From Oncomelania hupensis (lineage: Eukaryota; Mollusca; Gastropoda; Littorinimorpha; Pomatiopsidae): DNA of 64,000 nucleotides. Position 1 is the first letter of the stretch. Every line of letters starts with the position of its first letter. Of this stretch, positions 33,140 to 45,347 are shown piece by piece. A program made the translations under genes and the position numbers. The stretch spans positions 30,324,182 to 30,388,181 of the forward strand of contig CM072511.1 of assembly GCA_036898135.1 (NCBI GenBank), read 5' to 3'. Below the pieces are notes generated by a model, which saw only the letters and a list, made by a program, of their open reading frames with translations, made no database searches and was not told the origin of the DNA.

Positions 33140-34260
33140 CATGTACACGACCTCCCACGCGCATCCATGTTAACAGTAAGCCTCACAAAGCCAGCAAAGC
33201 ATAATATTAAGCAGCAGAAGGAGGAAAAAACCCTATAATTCTGTTTATTTCTGGAGCACTTCTCAACCACATGCACCCCCTCCATCACCCTCTCACCTCA
33301 TCACCCCGATCATCCCATCCCCTGACGTGCATTTCTCTCTCTCTCCCATCCCCAACCCTCGCCGCCGCTCACCCCCCCCCATTTTCACCCTCGACCTTAA
33401 AACACTTCTGTGCGTACTTGTCCAAACGCACTTAAGAGTATAATATGTAGAGTCCATAGGCATGATAAAGCAGATAAATGAAATAAATCTGCCTGAAAAT
33501 CTTTAGAGGTCTTTTAACACCCCTTTCAATGTAATTTTCATTTGTTATCCAATAGGAGATTGCAGAACTTCTTTCGTGGCCGCTTCGTAATCATTCTGTT
33601 CGATTCCATCTATGTCAAAAACTTAAAGCAAAGACCTCCTTAGCCAGCTTGAGGTCGATGTCGTTGCGCGTTAATTAATTCTTTGGGGTTTCCCCCCCCC
33701 CCCCCCCCTACTTCTCCAAGTGCAAAGACTGTGGGAATATACTTACAGCTGCGAGACTGGTGCGTACGCATGTGTAGGGTATGGGGTGGGAGTGGGTGTG
33801 GATGGAGGTTGGTGAGAGTGGGGGGTAGGAGGAGGGACATAGAACTGAAGGCACATAAAGCTGAGGGATGATCGGAGGATATTATGCCCCTCATTTCAGG
33901 GGTAGATCGAAACGCTTTTTAACATCTGCTCATTTATGGTGCTTTGAACCTGTTTGAAAACTCAGTTCGCGGTAGACGGTCCTGTCGGAACACCCTTAAT
34001 CGAGTATCGACAAGAATCCCCACTGTCTCCAAAATGACATCGGCTGCTGGCAGACTCGGGGGATTACTGTTCGTGGCGAAAAGTTCCACAAAGCCTTTCT
34101 AAATGCATTTTGCAAATCTCTGTCCCTTCAAACTCTCTCCCAACCTTCCGTCCCCGATCCCTCGCACGTCGCTCAAACTGTCCCCACTACACCAGTGCCT
34201 TTATCTGTGCATTGTGGGTTCCCTACCTTGGCTTATGTGGATAATGAATGTAGGTATCTG
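33140..34260. other. No gene seen
   Basis: Sequence with C-rich runs (33370-33381, 33693-33709) and no supported exon or element. Confidence 0.4.
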
Positions 34261-34269
34261 TGTATGTAG

Positions 34270-34332
34270 GCCCCCCCCCCTCTCTCTCTCTCCCTCTCTC
34301 TCTCGTTCGCTGAGGGTGTATGCATGCGTGTA

Positions 34333-34376
<44 letters not shown>

Positions 34377-34384
34377 CGCGCTCG
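34270..34384. repeat. (CT)n and (GT)n(CG)n arrays
   Basis: A C-run and CT tract, then GT repeats passing into alternating CG at 34368-34383, a potential Z-DNA-forming stretch. Confidence 0.88.
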
Positions 34385-35020
34385 CTTTCACACATTTGAC
34401 TGCAATTTTGCGGATGAATGGTGAATTTTTGAGAATTTTTAAATGAATTGTGAATTCCCTATAACTGATAGTAGTCTACTGTAGACTGTTGGCACTCGTA
34501 TGTCTATGCAATCTTGCCCCTTTCTCTTCTGCACTGTTCTCTTATGCACCTCTGCTCTTCTCTTTCTCTCTATTCATTATTCCAGTTTCTTGTGGTTTTT
34601 TGTGTGTTTTTTTTTTTAATCAGTGTATCTATATAGAATTTAATTATGTGCGTGGTGTGATAGTTGGAAATAGGGTAGAAGGTGTGTGTATGTGTGCGTG
34701 GGTGTATGTGTGTGTGTGTGGGGGGGGGGGGTGTGCGTGTGAGTGAGTGGGTGTGTGAGTAAGTATGTGTGTGGACAGTGTGGTGTCTGTGTGCACAGAA
34801 GACCCTTCAGCACGACCTTGTCATAGTGTTGCACATTTGTCTCCCTTGTTTCCTGTTGTTTCCCCTTTTCCGGGCAAGGGCAAGTTTTGTTGATTCACGA
34901 TCGAACAAGATTGGAATAAAAAACGTAGGCTGTTACTAAGGCAATAATAATCATATGCAGCTGGTATCCACCACCTTTCAAACTTCGAACTGAATGTTCA
35001 CAAGGACTTGGATAATTGTT

Positions 35021-37361
35021 CTATCCTATCCTATCCTATCCTATCCTATCCTATCCTATCCTATCCTATCCTATCCTATCCCGTAACTCGGAGGTCGTAG
35101 GGGCACCACAGATGATCGTTTAACCAGCGTACTCCATCTTTCCATGTCCTCAGCAACCCTGATTGTTTCGCTCAGTGTCAAACCAGTCCATCCTCGAATG
35201 TTGTCCTTCCACCTCTTTTTCGGTCTCCCTCTTCTTCTACCTCCTTGCACTGTGCCCTGCAGGATGGACTTTGCAAGACCTGATGATCTGGTGACGTGGC
35301 CATATCATCGGAGTTTTCGTTTTTTTTTTACCACTGTGAGCAGGTCATCGTGTTGACCAATGGCTTGTGTGATGGTCTGTCGGACTTCGTCGTTGGTGAT
35401 GTGCTGGGTACAGGAAATGCCCAGAAGTCTTCTGTAGCACCTCATCTCCATGCTTTTTATTCTTCGTTGAAGATCTGCTGTGAGGGTCCATGTTTCGCAA
35501 GCATATAGGAAGATGGAGATGACAAGGGAGCGCAGCAGTCTTACCTTGGAATGTAGACTGATGACCATGTCTTTCCAAATTGGCTTAAACCTCGCCAGGG
35601 CAGCAGTTGTTTGTGCAATCCTGGAGAGGACTTCCTGCCGGGACCCATTGTCTGATACAATGGCTCCTAAATATTTGAAGCTATGCACTATGTTGAGGGA
35701 TTGACCTTGGACTTTGATGTCGGTGTTGATGCCATTGGTGTTGTTGGTCATCATTTTGGTCTTCTCTGCACCTATTTCCATTCCATAGGCTCTGGAGGTG
35801 GTGTCAAGCCTCTGCACCAGCTGTTCAAGTTCTTGTTCCTCTCCAGCCAATCCATCAATGTCATCCGCAAAACGAAGGTTGGAGATTGCCCTACCCTCTA
35901 TGCTGACTGTGCCTTCGTGATCTGCAAGGGCATCTGACATGATGCGCTCCAGGAAGTTGTTTAAGAGTGTTAGAGGGAGTAGGCAACCCTGACGCACACC
36001 GATTGTTGTTCTGAACCTGTTTCCGATGGCGCTGTTGTGGAGGACTGCATTGGCATCCTTGTCATACAGGCTTTTGATGACTTCAATAATTTTAGGGCTG
36101 ATGTTGTACACTCTCATGGTTTCTCACAGAGCTGCATGCCAGACTCGGTCAAACGCCTTTCTGAAGTCTACGAACACATGATATAGATGTTGTTGGTGCT
36201 GTAGGTATTTCTCGCAGATTATTCTGAGGTTGAAAATCTGTTCAGTGGTACTTTGCCCTGCCCTGAAGCCTGCTTGCTCTTCAGCTATGATTTGTTCAGC
36301 TTGGGGTTTCAACCTGTTGAGTATTATTTTCAGGAGGACCTTGCTGGGATAGCTGATGAGGCTGATGGTGCGGTAATTTTCACATTCCTGAAGGTTACCT
36401 TTTTTGGGAGGAGTGATGACAAGCGACTGGGTCCTGGTGTAGGCCACTCCCCACTCTGCCAGATCTTGTTACAGATAATGGTGAGTGCGTCAATCATCGC
36501 TTCTCCTCCTGCTTGAAGCAGTTCCGCGGGTATGTTGTCCACTCCCCTTCTTCAGCGATTGCACTGCTGCCTCAACTTCTTCTCGGAGAATTGGGAGGAT
36601 TTCTTCTTCTTCTCTGTTATCTGGACATGCTAGAACTGATGGCGGGGAGCATCACAACCAGATCGACTACATCATGGTCAAGAAACGCTTCAGATCAAGC
36701 ATCAACATTGGCAGGACACACGCACTTTTCCAGTAGCAGACATCGGAAGTGACCACGATCTCGTGATGATGTCTTTCCGGCTTCACTTGAAGAGAGTAAA
36801 CGCTGCAAAGTGCACTAGACTGAAGTTCGACCTGGACAAACTGCAAGACGGAGGTGGCAGAAATATTTCAGGCCACATTTGGAGGGAAATTTTCACCACT
36901 GCTCATTTTGGGAGCTGGGGAAGTAGATGTCAACACCATGACCACCACCTTCAACTCAGCTGTGACAGATGCCGCCACGGAGATCCTTGGAAAGCACCGG
37001 CCATAGAAGAATCTGTGGATCTCACCTGAACGTTTGGACATGTGTGATAAACGAAGAGAGATGAAAAAGAAAAAGAACACCTCACAGGGAGCTGATGCCT
37101 ACCAAAAACTCATCAATGACATCCGAAAAGGCATGCGCACAGCAAAGGAGAACTGGATAAAAGATCAGTGCCAGGAAATAGAGAACGGTCTGAACAAGAA
37201 CAACAGCAAGAAGGCTTACCAGACTGAAGCGGCTGACAAGTGTTAAACACCCCAAGGTCTCCACGATCCAAAGCAAGTCTGGCATATGCCTTACAGAAGA
37301 AAAAGAAGTCTTGGACAGATGGACAGAGTACTGCTCTGACCTTTACAACCACACACCAAAC
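35021..37361 (-). mobile_element. R retrotransposon copy G, 5'-inverted, 11-bp TSD
   Basis: The best-preserved family member (2.3 kb). On the minus strand, 36641 to 35021 runs from the linker through RT ([36 protein letters not shown]) and the C-terminal domain to a (CCTAT)n tail of ~60 bp. The remaining 36642-37361 lies in the opposite orientation (plus) and encodes the preceding part: end of the endonuclease (NQIDYIMVKKRF, SDHDLVMMSFRLHLKR) and linker (DRWTEYCSDLYNHTPNG). GGATAATTGTT flanks the whole unit at 35010-35020 and 37362-37372. Some frameshifts and stops are present, so it is not autonomous. Confidence 0.93.
35305..36117 (-). pseudogene. Reverse transcriptase C-terminal half, copy G
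   Basis: An open frame of 270 codons starting in the RT ([20 protein letters not shown]), containing the GVRQGC motif B and FADD-type catalytic motif C (LRFADDIDG). It continues into the family-specific C-terminal region ([16 protein letters not shown]) and stops by frameshift near VVKKKRKLR. The RT N-terminal half is in a different frame (36124-36447, 36330-36542), so the protein is broken. Confidence 0.85.
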
Positions 37362-37389
37362 GGATAATTGTTAGTCTACTCTTTTTCAG

Positions 37390-38350
37390 CAGTGAAGAAA
37401 CGGAAACACCGATGGTATGGCCATGTCACCAGAGCATCAGGCCTTGCAAAGACCATCCTGCAAAGCAAGCACGGTCCTATCCTATCATATCCTATCCTAT
37501 CCTGTCCCGTAACCCAGAGGTCGTAGGGGCACCACAGATGATCGTTTAACCAGCATACTCCATCTTTCTCTGTCCTCAGCAGCCCTGATTGTTTCGCTCA
37601 GTGTCAAACCAGTCCATTCTCGAATGTTGTCCTCCCACCTCTTTTTCTGTCTCCTTCTTCTTTTACCTCTTTGCACTGTGCCTTGCAGAATGGTCTTTGC
37701 AAGGCCTGATGATCTGGTGACGTGGCCATACCATCGGAGTTTCCGTTTCTTCACCACTGTTAGCAGGTCATCGTGTTGTCCAATGGCTTGTGTGATGGTC
37801 TGTCGGATTTCATCGTTGGTGATGTGTCAGGTATAGGAAATGCCCCGAAGTCTTCTGTAGCACCTCATCTCCATGCTTTGTATTCTTCGTTGTAGATCTG
37901 CTGTGAGGGTCCATGCTTCGCAAGCATATAGGAAGATGGAGATGACAAGGGAGCGCAGCAGTCTTACTTTGGAATGTAGACTGATGGTCCTGTCTTTCCA
38001 AATGGGCTTCAACCTTGTCAGGGCAGCAGTTGTTTGTGCGATCCTGGAGAGGACTTCCTGTCGGGACCCATTGTCTGATACAATGGCTCCTAAATATTTG
38101 AAGCTATGCACTGTGTTGAGGGATTGGCCTTGGACTTTGATTTCCATGTGGACACGGTGCAAGGAGGCAGAAGAAGAGGGAGACAGAAAAAGAGGTGGGA
38201 GGGTAACATTTGAGAATGGACTGTCTTGACACTGAGCGAAGCCATGAGGGTTGCTGAGGACAGAGAAAGATGGAGTACCTTGGTTAAACGATCATCTGTG
38301 GTGGCCTAACGACCTTCGACTTACGGGATATGATAAGCTAGAATAGGATA
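37390..38350 (+). mobile_element. R copy, 3' fragment, split by a nested copy
   Basis: Plus-strand pieces 37390-37475 ([20 protein letters not shown]) and 38153-38350 (QGGRRRGRQKKRW to the stop and a worn ATAGG tail) are consecutive parts of one ~280-bp 3' fragment. The minus-strand copy at 37476-38152 separates them, with CACGGT at both junctions (37470-37475, 38153-38158). Confidence 0.85.
37476..38152 (-). mobile_element. R copy H, inserted inside another R copy
   Basis: A minus-strand copy from about IKVQGQSLNTVHSFKYLG to the C-terminus and a CCTAT tail. Frames 37497-37757 and 37827-38162 are each open but offset. Its insertion into the plus-strand fragment is dated later than that fragment. 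Confidence 0.88.
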
Positions 38351-38359
38351 TTTTTCAGC

Positions 38360-38960
38360 AGGTCAATTAAAAGAAGACCTATGTATATTAAATAGCCTAC
38401 TTTGATCAGCATTGCAATTTATAACATTCACCTTTAGAATAGATGTGTGCCTGTCGTGCCTTCTATTCTTTTGTGAATGATCAAATCTAAATTAAGATCT
38501 ATCAACTTACTTCCCTGTCCTTGAAATATTTGATTGCATGCACACTTTAAGAAAATCTCCATTTTGTACTAATTAAGTTTTGCCATTGAAAACTACTCCA
38601 TGTCATATGTTCTTTGATGAATGAAGGAATTAGAGTAAACTGTCAACATTCGTGGCCACAGTCACGCTGTCAACGTCCTTTGAAACACTGCAATTGCAGA
38701 ACATGTACCCCAGACCAATGATAGAGTGTTTTATTTTTATTTTTTTTAATTTTATTTTTTGGAATGATGAAGTTTAAATAATATGCCAACGTTCATATAC
38801 ATGATTGCAATCACCTTGTCAACATCCTTGAACTGCAATTACAGAATGTGTTAACTATTCTCAGCATTTAATGGGTCAGGGTTGATTTAGGTTCCCGTCA
38901 GCTATGTCTGCTACATTTCAAGTAGTGCTGTAGACGTGAAACTTCAATACGCACACGCGC
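38360..38960. other. No gene seen
   Basis: AT-rich DNA between R copy H and the degraded LINE. Nothing recognised. Confidence 0.4.
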
Positions 38961-39059
38961 GTGTGTGTATGTGTAGCCTACGTGTGTGTGTTATTTTTTT
39001 TTCTTCTTTTCAGCATTGTAAAACTAGTGTGTACTTTTATGATTACTGATGCTGAAATA

Positions 39060-40118
39060 AAGCGTAGACGTTGTCTACAGGGCTATGATCACACTGCCTG
39101 TCATGCATCACCATTACCATTATTTGATATTAGCTCTAAATCTTCTGATCGTCTAAAATCTGTCATTTCTGACAGAGAGCAGTGGGTTTCCTTAATAACC
39201 AAAAATCAAAATTCGAGGCTGTTACTGTGTACCTGAAGGATCGATTTTAGCGCCTTTATTATTTTCTATTTATATAAATGATATTTTCCTTCATATTTCT
39301 ACTTCTTGTGAACTCTTTGCAGATGAACCACATTACACTCCAAGGATACAGTAACGCGTAATTTAGCCTTCTCTTTGCAAAATTGGGTAAATGAACTACA
39401 AGGATGGGCTGAATTTAATCATATGACACTTAATCCAGAAAAAAAAATAAATCCATGGTTAATTACAACTAGACGAGAAAGGCAAAGTTCTTCTTTCAAA
39501 CTCCCTCCCTTAAAGCTTTGCAACAGCAAAAAGAACTTCTTGGTGTGACTTTAGACAATAATTTGTCTTAATTGCAACATATTTAAAATGTTAGTAAAAC
39601 TATTTTCTGGAGGACTTATCACCAAGGATTAGACTTTGAAAAAATCTGCAGTCTCGTAAACTATTCTGTTTGGGACATTTTAAAACATTTATTAATTATT
39701 CTTAAAATATTTGGGATTCTGCTAGTAGCAACGCCATAAAGCCTCCATTTGGGATTCAGAAACGTGCAATTAAAATGGTTAATCTTAAAACCAAAATCTA
39801 TCTGAATGATTACGAACAGATCAATATACTACCTCTTGCTAACATCTTGTCAAAAGATTAAAATGTAATAAAGGAATTTTTAAGGACAAGATCTTTTCAG
39901 GTAATGCACCCTTCTATCACTGTTCTATTTTTTCCCTAGGAAAACTGCCCGATTTTCTTCCAAATTAAATATCCCATTACCAAGAACTGATCTGTTTAAA
40001 ACCAGTCTGTCATATTCAGGTTCCACTTTATGGAATAAAATAATGTTAAAGGTTCTCCGCAGTGCAGTCACTAAATGCACATCCTTTAGAAAACATATGT
40101 TGAAAGACATTAGTTAAT
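39060..40118 (+). mobile_element. Degraded LINE reverse transcriptase copy
   Basis: Read with several frame changes, the plus strand gives KSVISDREQWVSLI, GSILAPLLFSIYINDIF, a CELFADE remnant, NWVNELQGWAEFNHMTLNPEK and finally LPRTDLFKTSLSYSGSTLWN before 40118. These are RT motifs B-D and the C-terminal LINE signature in correct order. Many stops are present; the family resembles the 14435-14752 fragment. Confidence 0.8.
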
Positions 40119-40330
40119 TAACTACTTAGTATGAGTTCTACACTCGTAACATTCATTAGCTTGTTTTACATAAGTTATGTGTGCGTGAGTGCGTATGCGC
40201 GCGCAGGTATTGATTATTTTGTTACATTATGATGTTATTGTTATAAAGTTATTTTGTTGTACTAACTCTTATTGTTATAAGGCCCAAAGGAAAAAAATAT
40301 AAATAAGCACACCCGCTGCTTACTCTTTTC

Positions 40331-40595
40331 CTATCCTATCCTATCCTGTCCCATAACCCGAAGGTCGTAGGGGCACCACAGATGATCGCCTAACCAGCAT
40401 ACTCCATCTTTCTCTGTCCTCAGCAGCCCTCATGGCTTCGCTCAGTGTCAAACCAGTCCATTCTCGAATGTTGTCCTCCCACCTCTTTTTCGGTCTCCCC
40501 CTTCTTCTACCTCCTTGCACTGTGCCTTGCAGAATGGTCTTTGCAAGGCCTGATGATCTGGTGACGTGGCCATACCATCGGAGTTTCCGTTTCTT
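40331..40595 (-). mobile_element. R copy I, 3' fragment
   Basis: About 265 bp ending upstream at the KKRKLRWYGHVTR position, minus strand, with a CCTAT tail. Flanks CTTACTCTT and CTTACCCTT may be a TSD with one change. Confidence 0.85.
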
Positions 40596-40599
40596 ACCC

Positions 40600-41340
40600 T
40601 TCTTAAATACATTTGTTATCTAATCTTATCTTGTCTTATAGTCCCACTGTCTATTATTTCCGTTCAAAATTTCAAAAGTGCTTGTACAGTTTAGCTGACC
40701 TGTCCTGCAGTATAGACTACTGTAGGCGAATGTTATTTGGGACCATCAGAACTATTCTCATTATGGTCAACATTTGGAATGACCCTATCATCTGTTCCTG
40801 TATGATTGATGAAGTTGGCATACACAACAGACAGACATAAATGAAAAGTCACATTGTTTGTCATCGTGATTTGTAAGAAATCTCGTGTGCGGGTGCACGT
40901 GCGTCACGTTGGTATTTTGGCATTGCAGTTTAATTTAACTAAATCGCCCCATAATTCAAAGGGCTGGCATTTTCGTTGGTAATTGAATTGATTTAAATAG
41001 CGTGCTGATTAAGAGGTTAACTTAGTTTTTGTTTCTTAATTGATTTGCTATGCGTGCGGTGCAGCAATGTGAGTTCACACGAGTATAATTTGCCTCCCCC
41101 CCCCCCAACACACACTCAAAAGAAAAAAAAGAACAAAACAAATCCAGATAAAGAAATAACGTTGTTTCAGTGTTCCGAGATTGATTTAAACTATTCTATT
41201 ATCGAGAAACAAACCTTCAAATGCTTCATTTAGATGCGTCAATATGGAGCGCTTTTCTGTAAAGCAGCAGCAAAGATTTTCCTTGACGGACCAACTGCAG
41301 TAATTGTTGAAACTGATATAATTCGTCTTTTATAGCTGAC
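40600..41340. other. No gene seen
   Basis: Unassigned DNA with a C-run at 41095 followed by an A-rich stretch. Confidence 0.4.
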
Positions 41341-41353
41341 GTCATAGTGTGAC

Positions 41354-41408
41354 GATGGCGACGACGACGACGACGACGATGATGATGATGATGATGATGA
41401 TGAGGATG

Positions 41409-41441
<33 letters not shown>

Positions 41442-41475
41442 ACGACGCCGACGAAGATGATGATGATGATGATGT
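41354..41475. repeat. (GAY)n trinucleotide array
   Basis: Mixed GAC/GAT units, which produce His- or Arg-rich frames on the minus strand. Not coding. Confidence 0.93.
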
Positions 41476-41981
41476 CGTCGAGCTAGGACAGGTCGGTACA
41501 CAGAGATTATTAACTTTGACACACACAAACCACAACTGTAGTCATCTTTTTGCAAATGAGGTACTTCTGCTACAAGTACAGCACAAGTGGCATCCCACCA
41601 GTGAAGTTGACTACGGAATCTATTGGTCTAATCATCGTCCAAGAGCTACTTGTACTGTATACTGATGACACTCTTGTGCCCTGCATTCATCCGTTTCCAA
41701 TGTCGCTGGTCCGATTGCCTGTTGGTCATCGCTTACTTGAACACTTCGCACTATCGCCGTCGTCATCGTCGTTGTTGTTGTCCACACTGACTCAACCAAA
41801 GCTTTTAGGTTTTGAAGTTAGTTCAGCCAGGCTAGCTATAAATAGCTTCGCAGGTGCTCTTCTTTCCTTTCCTTTCACTGAAAGGGAGGGTGTAGGCAAG
41901 CTATAAATAGCCCGCAGCCAGCAAAATGTGGGAGAACCTAAGAGTGCTGCTTACATAGGCACTGAGCAGGTGTGTGTCGTT

Positions 41982-41982
41982 G

Positions 41983-42069
<87 letters not shown>
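41982..42069. repeat. (CAT)n microsatellite, ~29 units
   Basis: An almost perfect ATC run of ~88 bp. The poly-Asp, poly-Ser and poly-Ile frames around it are artefacts of the repeat. Confidence 0.97.
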
Positions 42070-42070
<1 letters not shown>

Positions 42071-42079
42071 CATCAATAA

Positions 42080-43400
42080 TATTTTGGCAAGATATGTGCC
42101 CTTGTATCAGATCTTTCTTTCTCCCCATCTCCCATCCCGCCTTCCACCACCCTTCCACCCCTTTCCGTTTGCGTGCAGATCACGTGCAATCTCTCGCCCA
42201 ATCACAATGGACATTATAAAAACAGCTAGGCCTAGATGGAATTCCCTCCTCCTCTCTTCCCACACTCCCTCTTCCTTTCCCTCCCCATCTAACTCTCGCT
42301 ACATCCCTGCCCCACATATACTCCCCAACAAACTCACAGACAGTTAATTTTTGTGGTTGATTCAAAGCAAAATGGCGTAACTTAGTCCGTTTTGAAAGTT
42401 CCACAAAACCAAAGAGTTGTAGAACCATCAACCGTTGAGGTTGTAAAGTTAGCCTAATGTCGACTAGCGTTTGAGAGCATCTTCACTTCGGCGTCTATAT
42501 CTTTGCAATCCTCTCACTGTTCAGCCTCAAGAACATCCGAGACCGTCCAGTCTTTGCTGATTCCAAACAGAGTATTCATTCTAACCCACATTCAATGTTC
42601 ACAGGCTACAAAGTTCCTGACAAACGGAGATCAAGAACGTTCATATTGTTTTTCAGCATTTCCATCAGCTTAGTTTTAACCTAATTCTTGTTCCCGCTAC
42701 ATGAGCTACGAGTGTTGACTATGAGTTTCCCATTTTGATGCACAGGGTTAGTAGGCTATTCTGACAGCGGCACGGCAGCGAATAGGCCGGTTTCCAGGAA
42801 ACTGGCGACCCTGACGCTGGCTGGGTGTCAGAGATCTCTCAAGCTGAGACTTTGAGTAGGCCTATGCTCTCAGCTGCCTCTGACACTCATATTGGGGTCA
42901 GCGTCGTTTTCGGGCCGACTGCCTGCATAACCTCAGTAACAGCCCGATAGCGACAACATTTGTATTGGGCCGGTTTTATGGTCCGAATGGTCGATATTTA
43001 GACGGGAGATATGCCTATCAAAAGTCGACCCTGATGTAAGTGTTCAATTCAGTTCAATTTAATTCAACGAATCTGTATTACCTCCTCGAAAAATTTGGAC
43101 AGGCGCAGAGATCATCATCCAAATAAACGTGAAAGTTAAATGTACAAGTTACAAGCAGATAATTAACGAAAAAGCACATGCAGCATATAACTAACGAGAC
43201 GCCTTTTGGCGCATCCTTCTCACACCTCGCGAGCACACACGCCCACACACATAAACCATACACACTCACTCATTGAATAAAAAATTATATTCAATTACAT
43301 TCCACAGATGCACAGGTTCCACAACCATCAACAGTCACACATTGTTCTAAAGGAAATATAAATAAGAATTTCTGATCACAAGAAATATTATAAAGTATTG
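42080..43400. other. No gene seen
   Basis: Unassigned sequence. A weak inverted similarity around GTCAGAG/CTCTGAC (42830, 42885) was noted but not developed into an element. Confidence 0.4.
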
Positions 43401-43412
43401 TATCACAACAAA

Positions 43413-43787
43413 GGTAAGTTGGCTGCGCTCCATTGTCATCTCCACCTTCCTATACGCTTGCGAAACATGGACTCTAACAGCAGACCTACAACGAAGAATA
43501 CAAAGCATGGAGATGAGGTGAAAAAAAGGAAAACTCCGATGGTGAGGCCACGTCACCAGAGCATTAGGCCTTGCGAAAACCATCCTGCAAGGCACGGTGC
43601 AAGAATGCAGAAGAAGAGGGAGACAGAAAAAGAGGTGGGAGGACAACATTTGCGAATGGACTGGTTTGACACTGAACCAAGCCATGATGCTTGCTGAGAA
43701 CAGAGAAAGATGGAATACGCTGGTTAAACGATCATCTGTGGTGCCTCAACGACCTGTGAGTTACGGGAAAGGATAGGATAGAACAGG
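43413..43787 (+). mobile_element. R copy L with internal deletion, 11-bp TSD
   Basis: ATCACAACAAA flanks it at 43402-43412 and 43788-43798. Inside, GGAGATGAGGTG jumps directly to the KKRKLRW region, missing about 100 bp found in other copies, with a short GTG homology at the join. Ends GGATAGGATAG. Confidence 0.9.
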
Positions 43788-43821
43788 ATCACAACAAACA
43801 TAACATGTTATGAAATGAAAG

Positions 43822-43825
<4 letters not shown>

Positions 43826-43886
<61 letters not shown>

Positions 43887-43937
43887 TAAAATGAGAAAAA
43901 GGTCTTATCATTTCTATGAAGAAGACAATAAAACAAA

Positions 43938-43976
<39 letters not shown>
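43826..43976. repeat. Two (AC)n arrays
   Basis: AC runs at 43826-43886 and 43939-43976 separated by ~50 bp. Confidence 0.95.
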
Positions 43977-43999
43977 GCAAAACAAAACAAAACCAAAAA

Positions 44000-44490
44000 C
44001 ATTCTTTATTTAATGTCTATTCTTATTTCGTCGTAATATTGTCCTTTTAGTGGATTTGTTTCCTTAGTATGGATAGGGTTCAATCCAAATTAGTGTCAAC
44101 GGCTTCTTCGAGTTTTTTGTCTTGTCGACTTGTGCGTCAATGTAAAATTTCGACATCCTTATCTCTGTTATTTATTCTTGACGACCACGACGTCGATGCT
44201 TCCGTTAAATTATTTACCATTATGTACCATTATTTTACATTTCGGGTGCTATCGAGCACTGACACTAATTCACAGTACAGTCCGTTTTACATCGCCCTCT
44301 TTCCAAAAGCTAGGAAAAGAATTGTCCGTCCGTCTTTCCATTAATATGTTGAGATAGGAATGATTCAAATGAACTGCTTGATAGTTCAGGCGTTCGTTTA
44401 TTAAACATTCAAGTCTGTAAATATACACATCGTTTTCTTTTCTGCGTTATCAGGAGACATGTTTTCCGCGGTGTATGGCTTGTTTCGAAT
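44000..44490. other. No gene seen
   Basis: Unassigned DNA between the AC arrays and S copy 6. Confidence 0.4.
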
Positions 44491-44501
44491 TCGGTAATGT
44501 A

Positions 44502-45120
44502 TCCCCCCCCCCCTCCTCCACCACCCGTGACGGTGCCGAGGGTTTCAGTATAAATAGTATCCCCACTTTCTGGAAATTGAGTGCTTTAAATTCCCACTGT
44601 CGCTGTCTTTCTCATGTGTTCTTTCTCATTCCTACTCTGTTCTATCAATCTACTATACTACCTTCTTCTTTACTAGACCAATCACCTACCTTTTTTCTTG
44701 AAAACTCTTCCGGGACAAAACTCCTTATTTGTGTGTGAGGTCTGTTGGACGTTTTCTGCCAAATGGTCACTGGGGCTTCATATGAAATTATTATTTAGCA
44801 TTGTAGGCATTTTATATGTATGTGTTTTGTTGATGTTGATATTTTATAATGATGTTTGTATTCTATTTCGTTTTTGTAAACGGGGGTTCGAAAAATTAGA
44901 GTATAGCCTCACACCTATCCCTGCGTGGGATGTCTTTATTGTAAAGTGACTGGCTGGTGGAGAGCCTCCAGTGTTACCACTGGGGTTGTTTCGGCAGATC
45001 TTTAATGCGGAGGAGGGGTGAGTCCTCTTTCAGCCAATTTGGGGTTTTGATTTTGTGGTCCTGATTCGGCTCTTTGCAGTCCGCTGGACCCTGTAAGCAA
45101 GGAATAACTAACTAACTAAC
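44502..45120 (+). repeat. S retroposon copy 6, 11-bp TSD
   Basis: TCGGTAATGTA flanks it at 44491-44501 and 45121-45131. A C-rich lead of ~35 bp precedes the GTGCCGAGGGTTTCAG and TATAAATAG region. The 3' end is of the second type (CTCTTTGCAGTCC, GGACCCTGTAAGCAA) with an (AACT)n tail. Confidence 0.92.
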
Positions 45121-45347
45121 TCGGTAATGTAACGTATTTCTGTAAGGGACATTCTTCAATTTTTTTTTCTAGAACATAAGGCTAACCATCCCACACCACG
45201 TCCATGCCCTCTGTCATAAGCAGCCAATGAACATTCAATTCAAGACTTAGTTCACTACCTTTCCCAGCCCTGTCTTTCTAACCCACCCACCCCCCACACA
45301 CCAAAAAAAAAACCACTCAAAACACCACTTCCAATGCTGCAGACACC

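Noticed and set aside
38153..38350. Second 3' end of R copy H as evidence for a TIR element
   Set aside because: Explained by nesting of H in an older plus-strand copy with CACGGT on both sides.
41830..41915. Two CTATAAATAG motifs as paired promoters
   Set aside because: Short AT-rich palindromic motif recurring by chance or from an old repeat; no downstream gene is seen.
41901..42347. Long poly-Asp, poly-Ile and poly-Ser reading frames
   Set aside because: They are translations of the ATC repeat in several frames and carry no other domain.
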